Shown here one piece after another: positions 53,301 to 57,675 of a stretch of DNA of 64,000 bases. The stretch's first letter is position 1, and every line of letters starts with the position of its first letter. The stretch is from assembly GCA_900618425.1 (NCBI GenBank), contig UZAN01039508.1:25698-89697 (forward strand), given 5' to 3'. The stretch is from Echinostoma caproni (taxonomy: Eukaryota; Platyhelminthes; Trematoda; Plagiorchiida; Echinostomatidae). Both the position numbers and the translations under genes were made by a program. The notes beneath the pieces were generated by a model that was not told the DNA's origin, made no database searches, and saw only the letters and a list, made by a program, of their open reading frames with translations.

Positions 53301-56300
53301 TAGCCATAATCACATCAAATGCAAGTTATTCTAGCCATTTTACCAGAAGTAGAGTACACAGCATGTTAAAAAAAGTGATAGATAATGTTAAATACACGTT
53401 GAATTCTCGGCAGTTATCCACGTAAATGCCTGCACTAAGTTCAAAACCGAGGGCTGCACATTAGCTGGAATACAAATACGAAACGCATTTGATGCTTCGT
53501 TCCGTATGCCGAATAAAAATGAATCCACATCCTGCGCATATCTGAAAGATTTCGTTTCACTACTCTTTATCTGCTAGCCAGCAACATTATGATTTTGGTG
53601 TACTACCACCGGGATAATGGAACAACCCCCTAAAATAAGTTACCATTTTTTTGTTCGAATCACTGATGTGCGGATGAGCATGCAACTGCAGATTAGACTA
53701 TTAATTAGACAGTCAAATTTTAAATGCTACTTTCAAAAACATTTTGTGACGGTTTGCGTTTTAATTTCTAACTAATATTCGGGAGCTAAGCAAATAATGG
53801 ACAATGACGAGTTTATACCACAAAGAGGATAGCGTCGAATCGCAGACTAAGGTTGACACAAACAACAAAAATAATTTGTTTGTGGGACAAATTATAAAAA
53901 TGTATTTTTACTGTTCCGTGCGAGCCTAGCTAGAGTACACTGGGCTGCGCATACTTCAAAACTAGATAGTGGAAATTGGAGTGAATTGTCTTAGTCTTTT
54001 TTGTGTTTGTCATTCTCCCCCGTCCACAGTGACCACTGTGAGAAAAATTAACGTCCCCGAGGGAAACCGAGCGTGCACTATACTTAATGTAAATTACCGA
54101 ACCCGGTGGTGAGCAGTAGGGGTTGTTAGGGTGGGCACCGAGATTTCTCAAGCGGTCATCATCGTCTTCATCATCTTCAAATCCATTCACCTTGTATAAA
54201 CACACTCTAAGTGTGTGTATTTCGACAGTAAGTTTAATAGGAAGCTGAAGAATGGAAACAACTAGATCAATTTTTGATGGGCTCTTTTGTGTGATGTTGT
54301 GCACTGTACTGCGGGAGACAAAAACAACGCTTATCTGATCGAGTGGATTGGGTTGCGACTAACCTCTTCGATTCGCCCAAGGTGCAAGGAAAAATCCACG
54401 GGAGAAATTCCGCTAATTATTTCTTTCATGAGTATTTTCTTTTCCAACATATTTACAGAAATGTTTGTGGTATGGAGAATTTCAATGTTTGCCGCAATTA
54501 ATCTAAACCTTTGGGATACCCGGCTCGAGACTAAATATCATGACAAAAAATGACGTAAACTGCAATCAATATTTCACTACGGCTTGATATTTTACCAAAC
54601 GAATTGCAGTAAGAATAAAGTCCAGTTTTTCAAGTTACTGATTTTCCTGCATAATCACTATCAAATTGACTGTAATACGCCACTGAAGAGTAAAAAATAC
54701 ATCAATTCAATGACAACATGCGTCTGTTGCCATCAGAGTCTGTTGAATCCTTTTGAGCGGATCATATTTTTAGTGTTTCTCGTTCCGAAGGCCACTTAAT
54801 GTAAATTGACTCTGTTCACAGCGGTTTTTTTCGAATCAAATTAGATGTTCCTCCGCTGTTATTTGTGGACGAGGAATACAAACCAGGTAGGACTATAGAT
54901 AATATATGTTGACAAGATGAAAGTTGCGAGCATCTGTATGCGCTAGTTTGAAGTTGACTTCTAATCTGTTTGATATTTTACTGCCTTAGACAAGCCCTTA
55001 GGCAACCAAATTTGGAGCACGTAAATGCCACATGAAATCGATTTGTTTGGAATTATCAAAGGACAACCGGGAACTGTAAATTGTTGCCCACGTCAAATGC
55101 TGGAATGCTGTGGTTTGGGATATGATTTACGAATTGGAACAAATCTTGATTTGCTTAGGGTCAACCAGATTGTCCATTTGAGTGTACTGCATCTTTTGAT
55201 ACAGGATGTCGTGCTTTTTATTTATGATCTTCAATGGGTTACTTCCTCTCAAAATAAAATTTACCTAGGTGATTTATCTTTCACTTTAACCGCAAGGAAA
55301 CAGGTTTTCCTGTGATTAGTTCACTTATTTAATTAGTACGGTTTTCGTTGGTAATTGGCATCCGTTTGGCATCCAACTGCGGGTAGCTATGCCCCTTCCA
55401 AGTTACCTATAGCTATGCGTACATATTCTTTTCGCCTGTTCACCGAGCTTGGCAATTTATTTCCTAACTTTTCATCACCAGCCGAGGTGACATCATCAGT
55501 GCGTGCAGATGAACATATATATATATATGTGTGTGTTTCTCCTACTGTTTTCATGCAAGTAAGGTGGTTTATTTACATAGTTCACAAACTTTGTTACTCA
55601 CTCTCGAGTGTGAAATACACATCCGTCCAAATGTAGTCCAAGTATCACGGATTAGCGCGACCAACGAGTTAGTATTATCTACTATTGGTAAAACCAAACA
55701 TTTGGTGCTACTGGAGCACCTGCGCTGGCCCAATAAACAGCAATGAGAGGATCTGGACAAAACGAAAACTTATCACGTCTGAAAATCTCTTCTTTGTAGA
55801 TCTACCGTTCCACTTTATACTACAATTACCGAGGAAACGGAACTCACTGCAATAAACCACTTGATTACACATCCTCAACTATTTGAAGTTATCATAACAA
55901 TGGCTCAGGGTAAGTTAGTTCCAATCCAATCACCAACCACCGAGTTCAACATTTCTTTATTTCACCTCACAGGTGGTGATTGGTCTCTACCCGTCACCAA
56001 AGCCATATATTTGTAGAATAATTAAATAAAGGGGAGGAAAAACTATTCGTTATATGGCTCCATTCTACAGAGACGTAAAAACTAAATGCTTTTTGTTCAG
56101 GAATGAGTAAACTTCATTGCCGGAAGCTTCGACAAAAAGTTAGTAAATTGGTGAATTTGGGTAAATTTTCGCTCTGTTTTGACAGACGTTTCCTCTCCCC
56201 CCCCCCACCACCACCACACACATTTGGATTTAAAAATCGATGTAGGTGAGCTAAACTGTTCACCAGATACACCATATAAAAACTGGAAGCTTAAAACTGT

Positions 56301-57634
56301 AGCTTGCATTTCGAAGAATATATTTTCCCTGTTAGAATGTCAAGCGACATTTCACCAAACTGAAAACAACGAAACGGTTACCCTTTTGGGGGGTGTCAGG
56401 CAATTTATGAAACACTTTTTAAGAAACAAAGTTAGAACCTGGGTTTGTAACATAATTTGCTATTAGTCCGGTTTTGTCTAGCGCGCGGTGTTTAGCGTCC
56501 GCTTGAATAAATAGAGAGCTTGCTGGGACGACCAATAAATGTCACATGTAAATATGGTTCTTATGAACCGACTGAATTGTAAAATCAAAATTATTTTGGA
56601 AAAAATACAATTGTGGCATCAATGAGAATGGAATAGCAAACGGCTATTTAATGCTTTAATTAATCTTACGTTCAGTATTTGCAATGAACTGGAAGACAGT
56701 GAAAGTCCTTAAAAATCTGCATTGAATTCTACATATTCTACACGTGAATATTTGATTTGATTTGTGTCTGGCCCGGAACATTTTCACAAATTTTCTACAC
56801 AGCCATTTTCTCATTTTTAATGTAAATTTCAATTACCTAGATTGTACAATTATCATCCAATGTTCATGCGAACAGCTCTTTGGTCTGAAAATCATAACTT
56901 CTTCAAGACAGAGTGCAACGATTTTAAATGTATTAGAATCCTGATGATGGTTTTCATCCAAATTTTAGGTGTCCAACACTCAGATGAGAGTGTGTACTGA
57001 CTCTGGCAAATGTGGGTTGTGAACCACTACGTTGGACACTTTTCATAACAACCACCGACAGCAACATTGGCTAGTTTCGTCTTGCCACACTTCATTTCCT
57101 ATATGTATAAAAGATCAAATATTATGAGGTTTTCGGATAAGCTATTTATTTGTCTCGAGAACACATACTCAAGCTTCCCATTAGATTCTATGCCGAAGAA
57201 GAGATTGTTTCACACAAAGGATCGTTTCACAATTTGGATCGGTTCGACGTAAGCTGTGGAATACAACCCTCGTGGAGTAGATAACTCGTTTCTATAAAAA
57301 TATATGGGCTTTTGTTCCCTTCAACTCCTCCAGACCGTGTGTATTTAACAGTCATGAGTTGTCTTGGGTTGTTTTGGGGTGCCAGTAAGACGTGAATATT
57401 TTCATTTTGCTTCTCAGCATCAACACTCCTAAATTATCGGCGAAAAAGTAACTTAAAGAAATACTTTCCATTTGTGTTTATCCGTCGGTAACATAATGCA
57501 AGACAAAGGCATGAGACCCCATCTCTCCTTTCACAACTTATTTCCATTTCTTTGTTCCGTAACAAAAGTGTAATCGGTCGGAATGTACGCACGTTGGGAT
57601 ACAGCACCACAAATTTCAGAACGGGAATAAGTAC

Positions 57635-57675
<41 letters not shown>

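Noticed and set aside
53930..54304. Minus frame with an acidic stretch (EDDEDDDD), considered as the missing exon between e1 and e2
   Set aside because: No acceptor gives the required entry phase without a stop, and the possible donor (gtgccc) is poor.
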